Shown in pieces: positions 12,851-24,902 of a stretch of 64,000 nt of DNA (the stretch's first letter is position 1; each line of letters starts with the position of its first letter). A program made the translations under genes and the position numbers. This DNA comes from Rhabdornis inornatus (Eukaryota; Chordata; Aves; Passeriformes; Rhabdornithidae): positions 1,054,249 to 1,118,248 of the forward strand of contig VWZS01002364.1 in NCBI GenBank assembly GCA_013397075.1, read 5' to 3'. The notes beneath the pieces were generated by a model. The model did no database searches and was not told the DNA's origin. It was given only the letters and a program-made list of their open reading frames with translations.

Positions 12851-13050
12851 GAGGAAATGAACATGATAAGAGCTCATTCAGTAACAGCCCTAAATTGATT
12901 ATTTCCTTCCTTATGTAAACTTATCAGTCAGCCCTTTGGGCTCACTTCCGAATACCAGCTCAGCACAAGAGTCTTATCACAAGGAAATGGAATGTAAAAG
13001 CCCTGACAATTTTGATAAGGCACGTACTTTGGTTATGATCCTATCTCTCC
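12851..13050. promoter_or_regulatory. Candidate enhancer: GATA and ETS motif cluster
   Basis: Four canonical WGATAR sites fall within 157 bp: TGATAAG (12864-12870), CTTATCAG (12920-12927), CTTATCA (12973-12979) and TGATAAGG (13013-13020). A fifth, CTATCT, lies at 13041-13046. ETS-type GGAA cores are interleaved: GAGGAAA near 12851, TTCCTTCC near 12903, CACTTCCG near 12943 (close to consensus) and AAGGAAA near 12981. GATA plus ETS composites mark many blood and endothelial enhancers. Roughly half a WGATAR site is expected in this length at this base composition, but one such cluster somewhere in 64 kb by chance is plausible. Confidence 0.28.
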
Positions 13051-13356
13051 CCTCCTGCCTTTTAAATAATTCATCTACACTAAAAGGGGAGATGCCTTCC
13101 CTGTAACTTTGGTATAAATAAAAGTTGATGTTGTTATAGTCAGAATTAACCCTGATTATTTGTCCAGCTGGTTTCTCAGAATATTCTCTTAGCAAAGAGA
13201 TTAGAAGATATATTAAAAATTACAAGCAGCTTTGGAATGGAGTGGCACAGTGGTCTGGATAGATGATATCAGAGTTTTTAGAGACTCCTAGGAGTTTTGA
13301 ACGTAATCTAAAGAATCTCAGTAGAGTGGATACCGTAGGAAACTTAAGACTAATTT

Positions 13357-13383
13357 TTTATTTGCCACTTATTTATTTGCCAC
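13357..13383 (+). repeat. Direct repeat, 12 bp, period 15
   Basis: tttatttgccac occurs at 13357-13368 and again at 13372-13383, separated by 3 bp. This is a minor local duplication. Confidence 0.7.
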
Positions 13384-13470
13384 CTTTACCCTACCCATGA
13401 TGCTGTGGGTCTGACACCTAATTGTGATGGCAGAAGCCAGACTGAATAAAGATCCAACAGCTCACAGTGC

Positions 13471-13680
13471 AGAAGTCAAACATGCCACCTTTAAAAAAAC
13501 CTACTACACAAACACCAAACCACACACTCAAACACACATAAGGCAAAAGAAAACTGACAAGCCAACTCTACCCACCAGCCATCACAGACTAAAACTTCAC
13601 GGTTTTACCAGCCAAAAGCACCAGCAGAACAGCCCCAAATACAAATTTAACTTCATTCGTCCCAGTAAAGTAATAATTTA
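13471..13680 (+). repeat. A/C-rich, G-poor strand-skewed tract
   Basis: The plus strand is strikingly poor in G, with many CA, CAC, AACAC and CCA words and runs of A, especially 13490-13660. It gives an 85-codon open frame made mostly of Thr, His, Lys, Pro and Asn codons, which is a composition effect. It may be a decayed CA-type simple repeat. Confidence 0.55.
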
Positions 13681-14212
13681 AAGAGGTACGTAACAAATTT
13701 TGTGGTTCATTGCATACCAGGACAGCAAAGCCTGATAAAAGCACTCAAATGACAGAACTGTTTTTGTTTGAGATGTGCTGACATGCTCCTTAAGCAAATG
13801 TTATAGGCAGCAAATCCATGACCCAGTAAAAAACACTCCAGACCATCAAAGTAGTTCTACAGTTTGATGAAATCCACTCATCTCTAGCAAGAATGACCTA
13901 AAACTCTTCAGAGGAATAAAAAAAAGTGTGGAGGAATTCAGAAAGAATGTTTTTTAAGCAAACAGTGACATACCAAAGTTCAGTGTAACTTTTTCAGTGA
14001 AACCAGAAACTAAGCTAAACTTACACGGTTTATTTTTTCCATAGAAACTCAAATGTTGAGTTGTTTTATGCAAATTAGGGAAAAGCCATGACTGAGGCTG
14101 GACTGACAAATAATTTTGATTGGCTGCTTACCCAAACCTTCTCTCAGGAATACTTATCATCCAAACAACATCTCATCATCATAAATCAACAGGGGTCGTA
14201 ATTCTGGAAGTG
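13681..14212. other. Non-coding stretch, nothing specific
   Basis: AT-rich sequence without a supported gene, RNA or repeat. Confidence 0.6.
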
Positions 14213-14264
14213 TTGAAGTGCATGGCAAAGATACCATTGATCTTAATAGGATTAGGATTTCTCC
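14213..14264. repeat. Degenerate palindromic ancient repeat
   Basis: TTGAAGTGCATGG (14213-14225) and CCATTGATCTTAA (14234-14246) are near reverse complements around an 8-nt centre, followed by an AGGATTAGGATTT tail. I recall the architecture (TTGAAGTCAATGG arm, short A-rich centre, CCATTGACTTCAA arm, then a GCAGGATT-like tail) as a common palindromic repeat in sauropsid genomes. This would be a diverged copy. A second copy lies at 24201-24281. Confidence 0.45.
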
Positions 14265-17200
14265 AGAATTTTCATGATACTTTGCACAAGGAAGCCCTTA
14301 GACTATTTCAAAAGGTATCCTGAGTGCTTTATATTGAAAAAAAAAGTAGCAGTGGCAAGAAGAAGACTGGAAAAAAGTCATGGAACAAATCCAGAATGTT
14401 CTTACAGGAACATAACCACACAGAGGAAAGGAAGGCTTTTTGATGGAAGGTGTGGGATCAGAGTAGATTAATCTATGAACTTTCTTGACTCTGTGCTTTC
14501 TATTCCATACCAGTAGCACCACACATGCAACAGACTGTACCTACTAGAGAGAAAATCTTGTTAACATTTCTGGCAAAAAAAAATCAGAATTAGCAGGGAT
14601 AAGAAAAACACTATGCATTTGCATGATGAATGCTAGGTAGCAAAACAAAAAAGGGTGTAACTGCCTTGCCTGTCATTTATTTCTTTGGGTCTACAGTAGC
14701 AAAGTCCTCAGGGAAAGAAATTACAGTAGCAGATATTATCTTATTTTACTGCTGTATTTCCTATCTTAAATTAATAGTGCGTAGGATTTTGATTATACAT
14801 GATATAATTAATCATGAGTCTGTTTTGTTATACAAGTCAGTAAAGAGCACTTTGCTGCTCCATGAAGCCTGGCTTGTTTTATGGAGTTTAAATTAGGGCT
14901 TCAAGATGTTAGTGAGGTGGACAAATACCACTGCTGAAATTCTCAATCCAACCACCAAACTGGTGTTCAGAGCAGAGAGAGGATGGAAGGGCTTGGATTT
15001 TCCAGCCATTTTTGTACAGCTGAGCCTCCTCAGGCTGGGTTCTGCCACCCTCACTGAATGGAGTTCTATACCCTGAGAAGAGGTGCATGGAAAAAATGTT
15101 GTGGTCTGCTTAGAGGTGGCAGAATTGGTTATTTATTTAGGTCAAATTGACTCAAGTACTTGGAGACCTGGGGAGCTTATGTAATGCACTGGCATGGTAT
15201 GAAGGAGCTGTGTACAGGAGGAGAGGCACAGATGGTATAACTGCACACTCCTGAGCAGGTGTCTGAGCACATTTCATAGTGACCTGGAGACAATTGTGTG
15301 GCCAGAGGCTTTCTAATAAAAATATCTGCAGAGTCCCAATGAAAACAAGCCCCACACAACTCTAAAAAAAACCTAGATAAAACCAGACCAAAACAGAAAA
15401 TTAAAAAGATTTTCATATATTGTGCTTAATAGTCATGAGGTTTAGGAAACACATGTTGATCACCCATTACGCAGGCCAGTCTTCAGGCTCCTGTATTACT
15501 TTGTAAGAGTTTGGGCTGAATTCGGGTCCCATGTATTTTAAAAGACAAAGCAGTACATTTTATTGTCTTGAAACTTTCAGGAGCTGTTTAGGGAGCTCAG
15601 CTAGTCTGTTTGGGTTAAGTAGAAAGGAATAAAATCAGGTTGGTTTAGTAACTAACAATAAATATGTTTCCTTCTTTGCTAAAAGGGATTGTGGACTATT
15701 TTGCCTATGTGCTTCTCATGGCACCATCAGGCTGTGGAAGCAAATTACTATCACATCCTGGGTTCTTCTTCTCAGTGTTGTTTAATGCCCAGGGACTGTG
15801 AGGAAGAATGATTGTCAGATTAGGCACAGGTCCTCCTGCTTCCCTGAGAACCAGCTGTTTGCAGGCAGTCTGGAGGGGTTTAGCCCTTGGCTTTGTTTCC
15901 ATGGACATATAATACAGGTGAGACAATTGAGATCTGAATCACTGCCTGTATAAATGATAAAAATAACCTGGTGCAGACCAGATCTGTGTCCATCTCAGGT
16001 GGCATAATGTGATCAGCCAAAAGACAGGATATGCAGTGGTATAAAACTGACTTCTGGCATAATAGAGTTTTTCAATGTGGTTTTTTTTTTATGACCCCAC
16101 GAGTGACATAGCAAAGAACATTGCACACCAATCTGTGAAGCTGCTCTATTTTAAATGTTATGTTAAATTCTCCATTGTACAGTAGCTGTACCACTCTAAG
16201 GAGCAGACTCCTTACCTCTTTTGGTGAGTTAATCTCGTGAATTAGCATTACAAGGCAGCCTGAAGAAGCTCCCTCCCCTCCGATTTCCTTTTCTTTTGTA
16301 GTGGATCAGTTATTCACAGGATGCTCTTTGTTTCTGGAACCAGGTCTTTGTTTTGCCAAACTTCGTTCCACCCCTGTGTCTAGTAGAGACCTGTTCCAAG
16401 ATGTGTTCCACCGGCTGGGAACCGGCACAGGCAGCAGAAATGCTTTTCTTGCAAAACAGTCTCTGCAAGCATTTTATCTGCTCCCCGCCCTAGAGAGAAA
16501 AGATTTTGTTGAAAACAAGTAGACCTGTATGCATTTCCCTTGGGAAATTCTCCATAACAATCCACATTTGAGGAAATAGCCCATACGTCTAAGTATGTAA
16601 AGAGATTTCTCAGAGATCCTCTGTCACAATCTGTGACACTTTAGTGCTACTCATTTGTGCCACCATGGGAATACATTAATAAAGGAGCACGAATTATTCT
16701 GCTTTTAATGGTTCTAAAATACTGAGTCAATTCTGTAAGGTACCTTTTGCTTAATTACATCTGGTGTAAGAGTTTCCATTCCTTCAGGTGCTGGATTCCT
16801 TGCTAGTGGTAGAAACTGCATCTTCCCCTTCAGAACCAATAATCTTAATAACTGCAATCTACACTCTGTACATTTATTTTGTAGGATGTCATTGACTCCT
16901 GAGACTTGTATATCCAACGGTGACTTTGTCCTGATGCAAATATATTGATATTCCCAGGGTCTGCATTGCCCTGTGCAAGTTTCAAGAGGAAAACAATAAC
17001 AGGGAGACGAGGAATATCGGAAATGTTTGTTATAAAGTTGGAAACAAGTCTCACCAAACCTCAGATGATTTCTTTGTGGATGAAACAGAAGAAAAGATTT
17101 CAAAGGAACTGATTAAGCATCAGGTATGATTCAGGCTCATAGAGGAATTTAAGTATGAAATCTCTTGCAGAACACAGATTTTCATTGAAGGCAGAGACAT

Positions 17201-17745
17201 GAATGCATCTAAGATGAAAATACTTAGTATTTTTAAAAAAAGTGAGTAGCCCCTGTGTCTTATCTGTATGCACCTGTCCTGGTGCCATGTAGATGGTTTC
17301 TGATTCACATCTGTACTGTACAAAATGAACATGCTTTTTAGTTGCCTAAGGCCTTGCTGAGGAATTGGTTTGTTGGGGTTACTGCAAATAAAGGAAGATC
17401 TCAGTAGTCAGTTACTTCTTTGTCTAAAAGAAGTCATTACATTTGATGATAGAAGCTGTCAATGTATAAAAATATACAAGTGAATAGGACATGAGAACAA
17501 ACATTGACAAGTGCAGTATACAGCCGGTGCTCTTGACAAGACACAGGGTTGAACTGAACAAATGGCTCATAAAGCTCCTTTAGCAGGAGGACAGTAAAAT
17601 CCTTCCTCTAAGGTGATTTAGCTTTTTAGTAAGCATTTATATGGAGACAGGGGTCTACCCTGGTGGATGGGTTGCTTGCTTTTGCCAGGCACTGCAATAT
17701 AACTTCAGTTTATTATGGCACTAAAACTATTAAATTGTGGCTGTC
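14265..17745. other. Non-coding stretch with scattered splice-like sites
   Basis: No gene is supported. A strong acceptor-like pyrimidine tract (cgatttccttttcttttgtag) ends at 16301 on the plus strand but has no convincing donor downstream. On the minus strand, GAG|GTAAGG at 16211-16216 with a moderate acceptor at 16260-16261 would define a 44-nt exon of low confidence. An AT-rich near-palindrome (CATGAT and ATCATG) lies near 14799-14816. Confidence 0.5.
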
Positions 17746-17766
17746 TTTTTTTTTTTTTTTTTTTTT
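17746..17766 (+). repeat. T21 homopolymer
   Basis: Twenty-one uninterrupted T residues, the longest homopolymer in the window. It could be the poly(A) tail of a minus-strand retroposed sequence lying to its right. However, no AATAAA lies close upstream on that strand and no target-site duplication is evident. Slippage growth of a short run is the simpler explanation. Confidence 0.85.
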
Positions 17767-20700
17767 CCCCACTTGAAGTGAGGTTTGTCTCTAGCCAAAA
17801 GGGGACAACCATCCTTTCCCATGCTGACAATTGTTTTTGATGGGCAGCCGTCTCATGCCTTTTAAGAAAGCAAGAGCTCACTTTGTACTAAATGGCTGCA
17901 AGGGAAAATATAGAGTTAACCACAGAGGTTGATCAGTAACTCACAACTACAGTAGCTCCTCTTAACATACAAGAAAGCTACAACAGTTACTCCATTCTCT
18001 GTCTTATGGATTAGCATTATCCAGATGATAAAAATTAGTGATGTCCACTTCCCTGGGGGACAAGAGCTGTGGTTGGGTGTAGGGAAAGCTCAGGTCAGGA
18101 GCCCTCCCATGAGGATCTGAATGATGTCCCAGGTAGCAGTGAGCTATGGTGGCTTGCTCCCAGGGGACAGCCACCTCTGTGGGTGGGTGTGGGAGTTGGA
18201 TATGTGGAAATCCCAGATCTCTTGGAGTCAAGTTTCCATTCAGGTGGGTGACCATCCTGTACTGGGATGGGGGGGCTGGTCTCAGCAAAAGGCCACCATC
18301 CCTTCTGCTTGATGTCCTAGTCTGCCTATGTCCAGCCCTGGTGTCACCACTGCTTGTGGTAAAGGACTGCTCCTGCGAGCTGTGTCCCTACCCATCAAGT
18401 CTCACCATGGCATGAGGCTCCTGAAAAAAGCCTGGCAGGCCCACAGTGCTGGGTTCTCTCATTTATTCCAGTTTAGATGCTTATTCTGGAGAGATGCACA
18501 GAAACTCTCATTCCAGCTTGCAAAAGTGTTTTTCAAAGTCACTCTGAGGTCACAGAGTCCTCTGAATCACTAAGGTCACTTAGACAAAACTGTAGTGTCT
18601 TTGAGAGTCCTTTGAAAACTGCTGCCAGTATTTTCTCTGACCGGGTCATTATCTGCTTACTGAGAAACCGGAGGTTTTGTAATACACATTTTCTGTCAAA
18701 CTGAATGTTTGCAATATGTGAGTTCTCATTTGGGCTTTAATTTCATGGGATGGATTAGGAAAAAAAATCTAAGGGCACTGACAAATCAACACTTTCAAAC
18801 CCAGATTTCTGATAGTGTTTGAACCTCATGGAAGCTTTAGATCAATTCTTTATTGATTTTATTCAACTGTTTCTTCAGCTAGAGTATTTGGATAAAATAA
18901 GCTTTGCCTTCCCATAGCAATCTTTGTGTTGATTAAGAAGGGATGTGCACTCTGTTATAAACAACCTCTGTTACAGGAGCTTTCACATACCTGCTGTGTT
19001 GAAAAGAAAAGCATATAGGTAGCCATCACAGGCAAGCACCAGTCCTAAATCAAGGCCAGGGGCTGTGGATCTGGTCCAGGATGATAGAAATCTGGTGCTG
19101 TGCAGAGCCTAACCCAAATCAGGAGCCTGTCAGTGCTGCTCTCCACAGACATGAGGATGCTCAGCAGAGCAGTCCCCTCATTCCCTAGGAAGCCTCAGCA
19201 AAAACCTGAATATTTCAGTTTAGTCCAGGAACACCAAGAACTCGCAGAGTAGAACACACATCTGTTCCATATGGACACCAACCATGAGCTTTAAGCTGTG
19301 TCCTGAGACTCTTTCTAGATCTGTTTTTTTCACCTTTTGCTCTATGACAAATCCTAGTAAACACATATAAGCAGATTGTTTTTATTATCCACAAGTCCCA
19401 CAACACTGAGTATGTTTTCCACTATATCTCTCTCACTCCAAGAGAGGAAAAAAATTATAAACATTGCCATGTATCCAGGTCAGAATCCACAGTTTATGTC
19501 ATGCCTTTTATTATTCAGGCTGACCAATCTACCCTGACATATTCTGACTTTAAACTCCAGAGTGATGGTCCTGTTAAGATCTGACCTTTAAAACTTCAAA
19601 CCCTTGTGGTCCTTCTGAAGACACTGTTCTGGGCTTTGAGTAATTTCTGCCTGACTGAACATCATGAAAAACGCTTGAAATGTTATTAACCCACGGATTT
19701 TATTTAATACCTGACAAAAGAAAACAACCAAGTAAGAGCAGCAGCCAGCAGGTGTATTAGGAAAACATAGTAGGCTTGCACAGAATGGCAGCTCTGCTTC
19801 TTAAGTGGATGAGACAGACAATTATTTACTACATTTTGAGAGCACCTGGCACTCAGTCTCTTGGCCATCAGGACGACTCAAGGGAAAGTGGTGTTTATCA
19901 CAGTGCCCTGTTAAGTGGATTTGACTACAACAGAAATAAACAAAACAGCTTCTGGAAAAGTTTCAGGACTTTCAAACTGGTGAGTGCTCTGGTGCTGCAG
20001 ACAGCTTGGGTCATTTATTAGGAGCCAAAGAGTCAGCACAAATGACAATATTGTACTTTTCTGTTTGTTGGTTTCTTCCTTGTAATTTTGTTTGTTTCCT
20101 TGTGAAGAAGGGGGATTTCACACAGCTATAATAACCCCATCACTTCAAAATAATCTCCAATCTGCCACTCTAACAGATCCAACATCTCCTTTCAAATTTT
20201 TTTCAAATTCTTTCCTTTGCTCTGGTCCTCATGAGGAGCCTCTCCTTTGCTGCTCTGCTTTTCTTATGTGACACGAAGGAGACAATTCTGATTTCCCGTG
20301 AGTGTGCTAAGCCATTTAAATTTTTACTAACCACTGCAATACGTGCTGCCTGCTTTTTGGGAGTGCTGTGTTGGTAGATGATCTAAAATGGATGGATTGC
20401 ACGCTGCAGATTCCAGGATGTAATTGTCTTATGATTTTGCATCTTGCTCACAAATGTTGCAAGATTTGCTTATTGGCTGTTTTCTGCAACCAGATGTTGA
20501 ATTCCTAAGCCACAGAATGGGCCTCCCCTTACTTCTAGCCAAACATCACTTCTTCATTTCAAATGAATAATGTCAAATAATTTCTCAGTTCAGCATGTTG
20601 CCCAGTTTTCCAGGCCCAGAAAGTTCAAGAAATGCAAAATGGAAATCCAAGACTTTGTTTTCAGGTCTGGAAGCTTTGGTTGAAATGAATATCAATACTA

Positions 20701-23700
20701 TAAAAAAGAAAAAAAAAGTCAGCATTTTCACCTTTTCATGGGCTAATATGAGGAAAAAGTTTTCATTCTTAGCAATTCCTATTTTTTAAAGTAAAATTTA
20801 TTTGAATCTTCAGTTTTACATTTTGAGATAAAAATTTTGCTGGTTCCAAAGGTCAAGCACAATATATAATTCCTTTAATTGCCATGAGAATCTCCCTGCT
20901 CAAACTTGGTCCAGCTAGACCAGGTTGTTCAGGGCTGGTTCAGTCACGTTTGGAGCATCTCTTCCAACAGATAGGTTAATAACTTTCAGCTTTCAGCAGT
21001 TTTGATAGCAGAGCAAAGCTGGCATGGGAGAGGTGAAAGGGAGGATCACGTAGGGGAAATCATACCTTGCCAGAACCCTGATGTGTGTTGTGGGGCCAGC
21101 AAGACAGAGTGTGGAATGCATAAGGATGGGACTGCCAATATGGGGAACTACCAGGTCCAGTCTGGCTCCTGATGGGAAAGGATGGATTAATAAATCTGCA
21201 TTCAAGTGTTAAGATGTGCGTCACAGAATAAAATGATCTCTAAGCAGATATTGAAAGATTTCCATGCTTATTCACACACCAGAGAGAAGCAAAATCTCCA
21301 AAATCCTGAACTGATTAGGAATTCCACCAAAATAGGTTTTTATTGAAGAGGTTAAGAAAGTATCATGTGTGATGTTTTATTCTGATTTTGATTTCTTTTA
21401 TGTTTCCCACTGTATGAATAATTAAATGAAAGTAATTTTGAACAGGGAAAAAGAAGAGGAAACCCTTCTTCTCTTCCCTTTATTTGTAGGCAAATAACTT
21501 AATTTCAAACTGAAATATAACAGAAAAATATTTATTACTGCAAAATGGATTTCTGTTAATGGTTCATATTATTGTTGATGAATATGTGAGCAACTGTACT
21601 TTAGCCTCTCCTGTTGAGAGAGAATGGAATATGTTTACTAGAGTGAAATATATTAAATACTCAGCCTTGTAAAGGGTATTCTCTGTTATGCCTAAAGCCT
21701 CCACAGGCCGGGAAGGCTTCTTACCCCTTTCCCTATATTTATTTAATTCGTCTGATGAGCAGACTGCATTCTCACAAATCCACCTGTAATTTTAGCAGCC
21801 TAAACTGCTTTCTTTTCTTTCTTATTAAAATAAGATTATGAAGAAAAGAAATATCACTGTAAATGCATTGTGCATGAAAAGTACAGCATACATACTTTAC
21901 ATGCAAATGCTTCAGAACTAGTTATCCCCACTATGAAATACTAGCTTCTGCTTTGATAATTCATGAGATTTTGCATGTTGACAGCCAAAGCTTCCCACAG
22001 TTTTTCTAAATTATAGGGTTTTTTGCATCAAATTGCTGAAGTTTGGAAAAGTGGGACACAATGACTTGAATGACATATTGAATTCTTGAATTGCAGCTAA
22101 GAGGACTGCTCAGAGTGATTATCTAAAGTGTTGTCTGCTTATACACTTAAGCAATAATACTTTGGAAGATTCCATGAAGGCTCTGCTTCAGCAAAGTCCT
22201 TGGTCTTAGGTTTGACTGTAGATGAGGGAACTTATTGCTTGCAATGCATCTAATAATACAGTTTACTCTTTCCTAAAAACATGTTAAAAACAGTTCCTGA
22301 GTCACTTTGAAGCAAAGGCAATTCCAAAACCCAGCAGTTTGTGGCAAACATATTGCATTGTTGCAGCAGAATGTTGAAAAAAAAAAAAGAGAAATCCTAG
22401 TGGACCTCCTGGAGGTTCATCTGAACCTCTTTTCAATGTTTCTTGTAGCCTTTTCCCACCCATGAATGTACATTGCATTAAAAAAGAACTTACAAAGCAA
22501 GCAGAAGTTACAAAGCCAAATCCACCTAAAGGGGAAAAGAAAAAAAAGAACAAAAATCCAAGCCTGGGTTAAAGCGTTGCTTTTCTGTATCATGCACTCA
22601 TTATGGAGGTAGCTTTTACTTAACCTCTTGGTTCTCACATCACTCATGTTAATGGCCAAGTTTCTGATACCGGTGGCATTTATCAACTGATCATCTGTGA
22701 CTCCATGAGTCACTGTCTCCAGGCTTGACATAAACCACTCAGACTCTGTGTTAGGGTCACCTGGACTTTGTCACTATTTAACAATTGAAAAGGAGCAGTA
22801 TTTCCTTAAAGCACAGGCCAGACCCTCCAGTGATGTAAAGGAGAACAAGAGAAGCAAAGTCAATAAAGCACTGATGTTTTCCTAAGGCTGCAAGGCAGTT
22901 GAACAAATGCTGAAACTCTGTTTTCCCTCTGCACTTTCTTTTCTTTGCTCATTTGTTCCTTTGCCCACTTGGGTTAAATCAAATGTACGCAGGTACAGGC
23001 AGTACTTGTAAAAATAGCTGTTGGTTTATTGCATCCCAATACCAGGATGCACTGATTGTGTAATAGATGAAAAATTTGGGGCTGTTCATCTTCTGCTCTG
23101 CCTCTAGTGTAATTCCATAAATAGTGACAAGATTATTTAGTTTTCTGTTTCTAAAGAATAAGTCTTCTGAATGCAGAGAATAGTTACCTTGGTGCTATTT
23201 TGTAGAGTGTAAAAAGGTAATGTAGGCATTGAACCTAGGAAGAAGTGTTTTATTTACTCTGCTTTTAAATATAGTGTTGCATTTTGGCCATTAAATGTGA
23301 TAACTCTTAGTAGAAGATCTGATTTCTCAGGAGGGAGAACATTCAGTGTAGTCCCATGGCTAGTTTTTACCCATGCTTGCATCTGTGAAGGAATTCTGTG
23401 CTAAGAGAGAGAAATGAAAAGGCACTCTCTGTTTAAAGACACTTTACCTTTCAGTTCCTGTGTAGTTGGAAATCTGTATCAAACCTGAGCCCTGCAGACA
23501 TCTGGTAAAGCTGTAGGGCCCAGTTGCAGCATGGGGCCAAGGGACCGAGTCAGAACCACTGAAAAACTGTGTTGAAATTAGTCCTGCCTTTGGCAGCTGT
23601 GGGAGAATATATACTAATTTTTCCAGGTCAGCTTCAGCTTCTTCCTCTTCCAAACCCCAGGAAGTAAAAAATGCATATTTGATGAACTCCCTGAAAATTC

Positions 23701-24200
23701 CAGTTCCTGCATGCCTGACCTGATAAGTAAAAGATGTTGATGAAGTTCACAAATGAATAGTAGGGGAACTTTCAGCCAAGTGCCCAACATATATTTCTTT
23801 AGTACATGATGCCTTTAAGATCAGGCTAGGTCAGGACAATCAGATCACTGACTCAATGCAGAGAATTTTTCATTGTCAAGACACTGCCTGAAACTTCTGC
23901 TGGGAATTTAGTGCTTCTGCAAGTGGGGAGTGCTGGTAAGCCAAAGGACGTGCTTATCCACATATCTCTATTCCTCTCCTTCAGCCCTGCCCCTAAAGAA
24001 TGTGTCACAGGATCTATTTCTGGATCAATAGCAGAAGTCACCAAACAATCCTTTCAAATTATTCTGTTGACCAAATGAAGGCTTAGCTCTCCTCTAAAGA
24101 CAGCAAGGCCAATGTAATGTTGAATGCTGTAATTAATTCCACGTGTTTTGTGGCATTAGGGTAGAGTGGAAGGAGAAGAAGTGTACTAATAAATAAAGGC
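17767..24200. other. Non-coding stretch with a GC-richer patch near 18.1-18.4 kb
   Basis: 18050-18420 is relatively G+C rich, with overlapping open frames in several registers on both strands, none recognisable. Elsewhere there is ordinary AT-leaning sequence with A12 at 22377-22388. A CTG|GTGAGT donor-like site at 19980 lacks a good partner acceptor. No RNA gene was seen. Confidence 0.55.
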
Positions 24201-24281
24201 CATATCCTGGTATTGATCTGTATGTGGAACTCACCGCTGGAATCAATAGGGAGTGCTTAAAAAAATCAATGGCAGGATATG
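24201..24281. repeat. Imperfect palindrome, likely ancient sauropsid repeat
   Basis: The 17-nt arm at 24201-24217 (catatcctggtattgat) matches the reverse complement of 24265-24281 (atcaatggcaggatatg) at 15 of 17 positions. The centre holds further TGAT/ATCA words (aatcaatag near 24241). Together with the ACCCTGAG tail, it resembles the same palindromic family as 14213-14264. The GTGAGT donor-like site read on the minus strand at 24228-24234 lies inside this element, so the exon it might define is probably a repeat artefact. Confidence 0.5.
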
Positions 24282-24722
24282 ACCCTGAGATAAGCTGGTT
24301 TCAAATCATTCTGTCTCTCCACTACAAATAGACAGGTTACTCTGTGTTATCTAAGCCCTCAAACATCCTCAAGAAGTTTGAGAAGTAGGAAAAAGCCACA
24401 TGGAAGGGAACTGCCAGGGAGGGATTTACGTGACAAAATACTTGTGTTTTGTAAGGCCACGTTTAGTTGTTGCTTTGCAATATCAACCCTCTGGGTGAAA
24501 CATTTAGATGGTTTCTTGTGATTAGGAGTGAGAATACCTTGGAGAAGAGTGAGTGGTTACTTTGCCTCTACTGGATGCTAAAAAGGCTGGGGTTTGCAAT
24601 TCATAAGTTATGTTTCATGGGTCTATTTGCTTGTGTTAGATAAATGCTGTGTGGCATGTCCTGAAGCACCAGAGCGCAAACAGGGACCCTTCAGGTTCAC
24701 AAACTTGATTTTTTTCTTTCAG
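24282..24722. other. Non-coding stretch ending in a strong acceptor
   Basis: No gene is seen. The segment ends with cttgatttttttctttcag, a near-ideal polypyrimidine tract and AG ending at 24722. Confidence 0.6.
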
Positions 24723-24902
24723 AAACCAAAGTGAAGGGGTGGACATATGGATGCTTGGATACCTGTCTAGTACAGAATCAAGACAGAGCTGAATCTTACA
24801 CCCAGCCCTGGTTAACTAACTTTATGGTACTCATGACCTGAATCTAAAAATAGCTTTAAGATGGCTCCATGGATACTCCTCTCACTAATTGTTTTCTATA
24901 AT
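24723..24902 (+). other. Candidate exon: 5' UTR plus signal-peptide-like start
   Basis: The acceptor cttgatttttttctttcag ends at 24722. A perfect GTGAGT donor hexamer starts at 24903, though the last exon base is T rather than G. Within the 180-nt interval, an ATG at 24861 sits in a strong Kozak setting (A at -3, G at +4) and is preceded in frame by a stop. It opens MAPWILLSLIVFYN, a short hydrophobic segment like a signal peptide, ending exactly at the donor in phase 0. If the donor is ignored the frame stops after nine more codons. A non-coding leader exon followed by an exon with ATG and signal peptide is typical of secreted or membrane proteins. I do not recognise the gene, and chance is possible. 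Confidence 0.3.

Noticed and set aside
16302..16522. Exon after the strong pyrimidine tract ending at 16301
   Set aside because: Good acceptor but no credible donor, and the open frame gives no recognisable protein.
17746..17766. Poly(A) tail of a retroposed gene
   Set aside because: No poly(A) signal near the tail on the minus strand, no target-site duplication and no recognisable gene body.
24235..24284. Minus-strand 50-nt exon with GTGAGT donor
   Set aside because: Lies inside the degenerate palindromic repeat at 24201-24281, so the signal is probably incidental.
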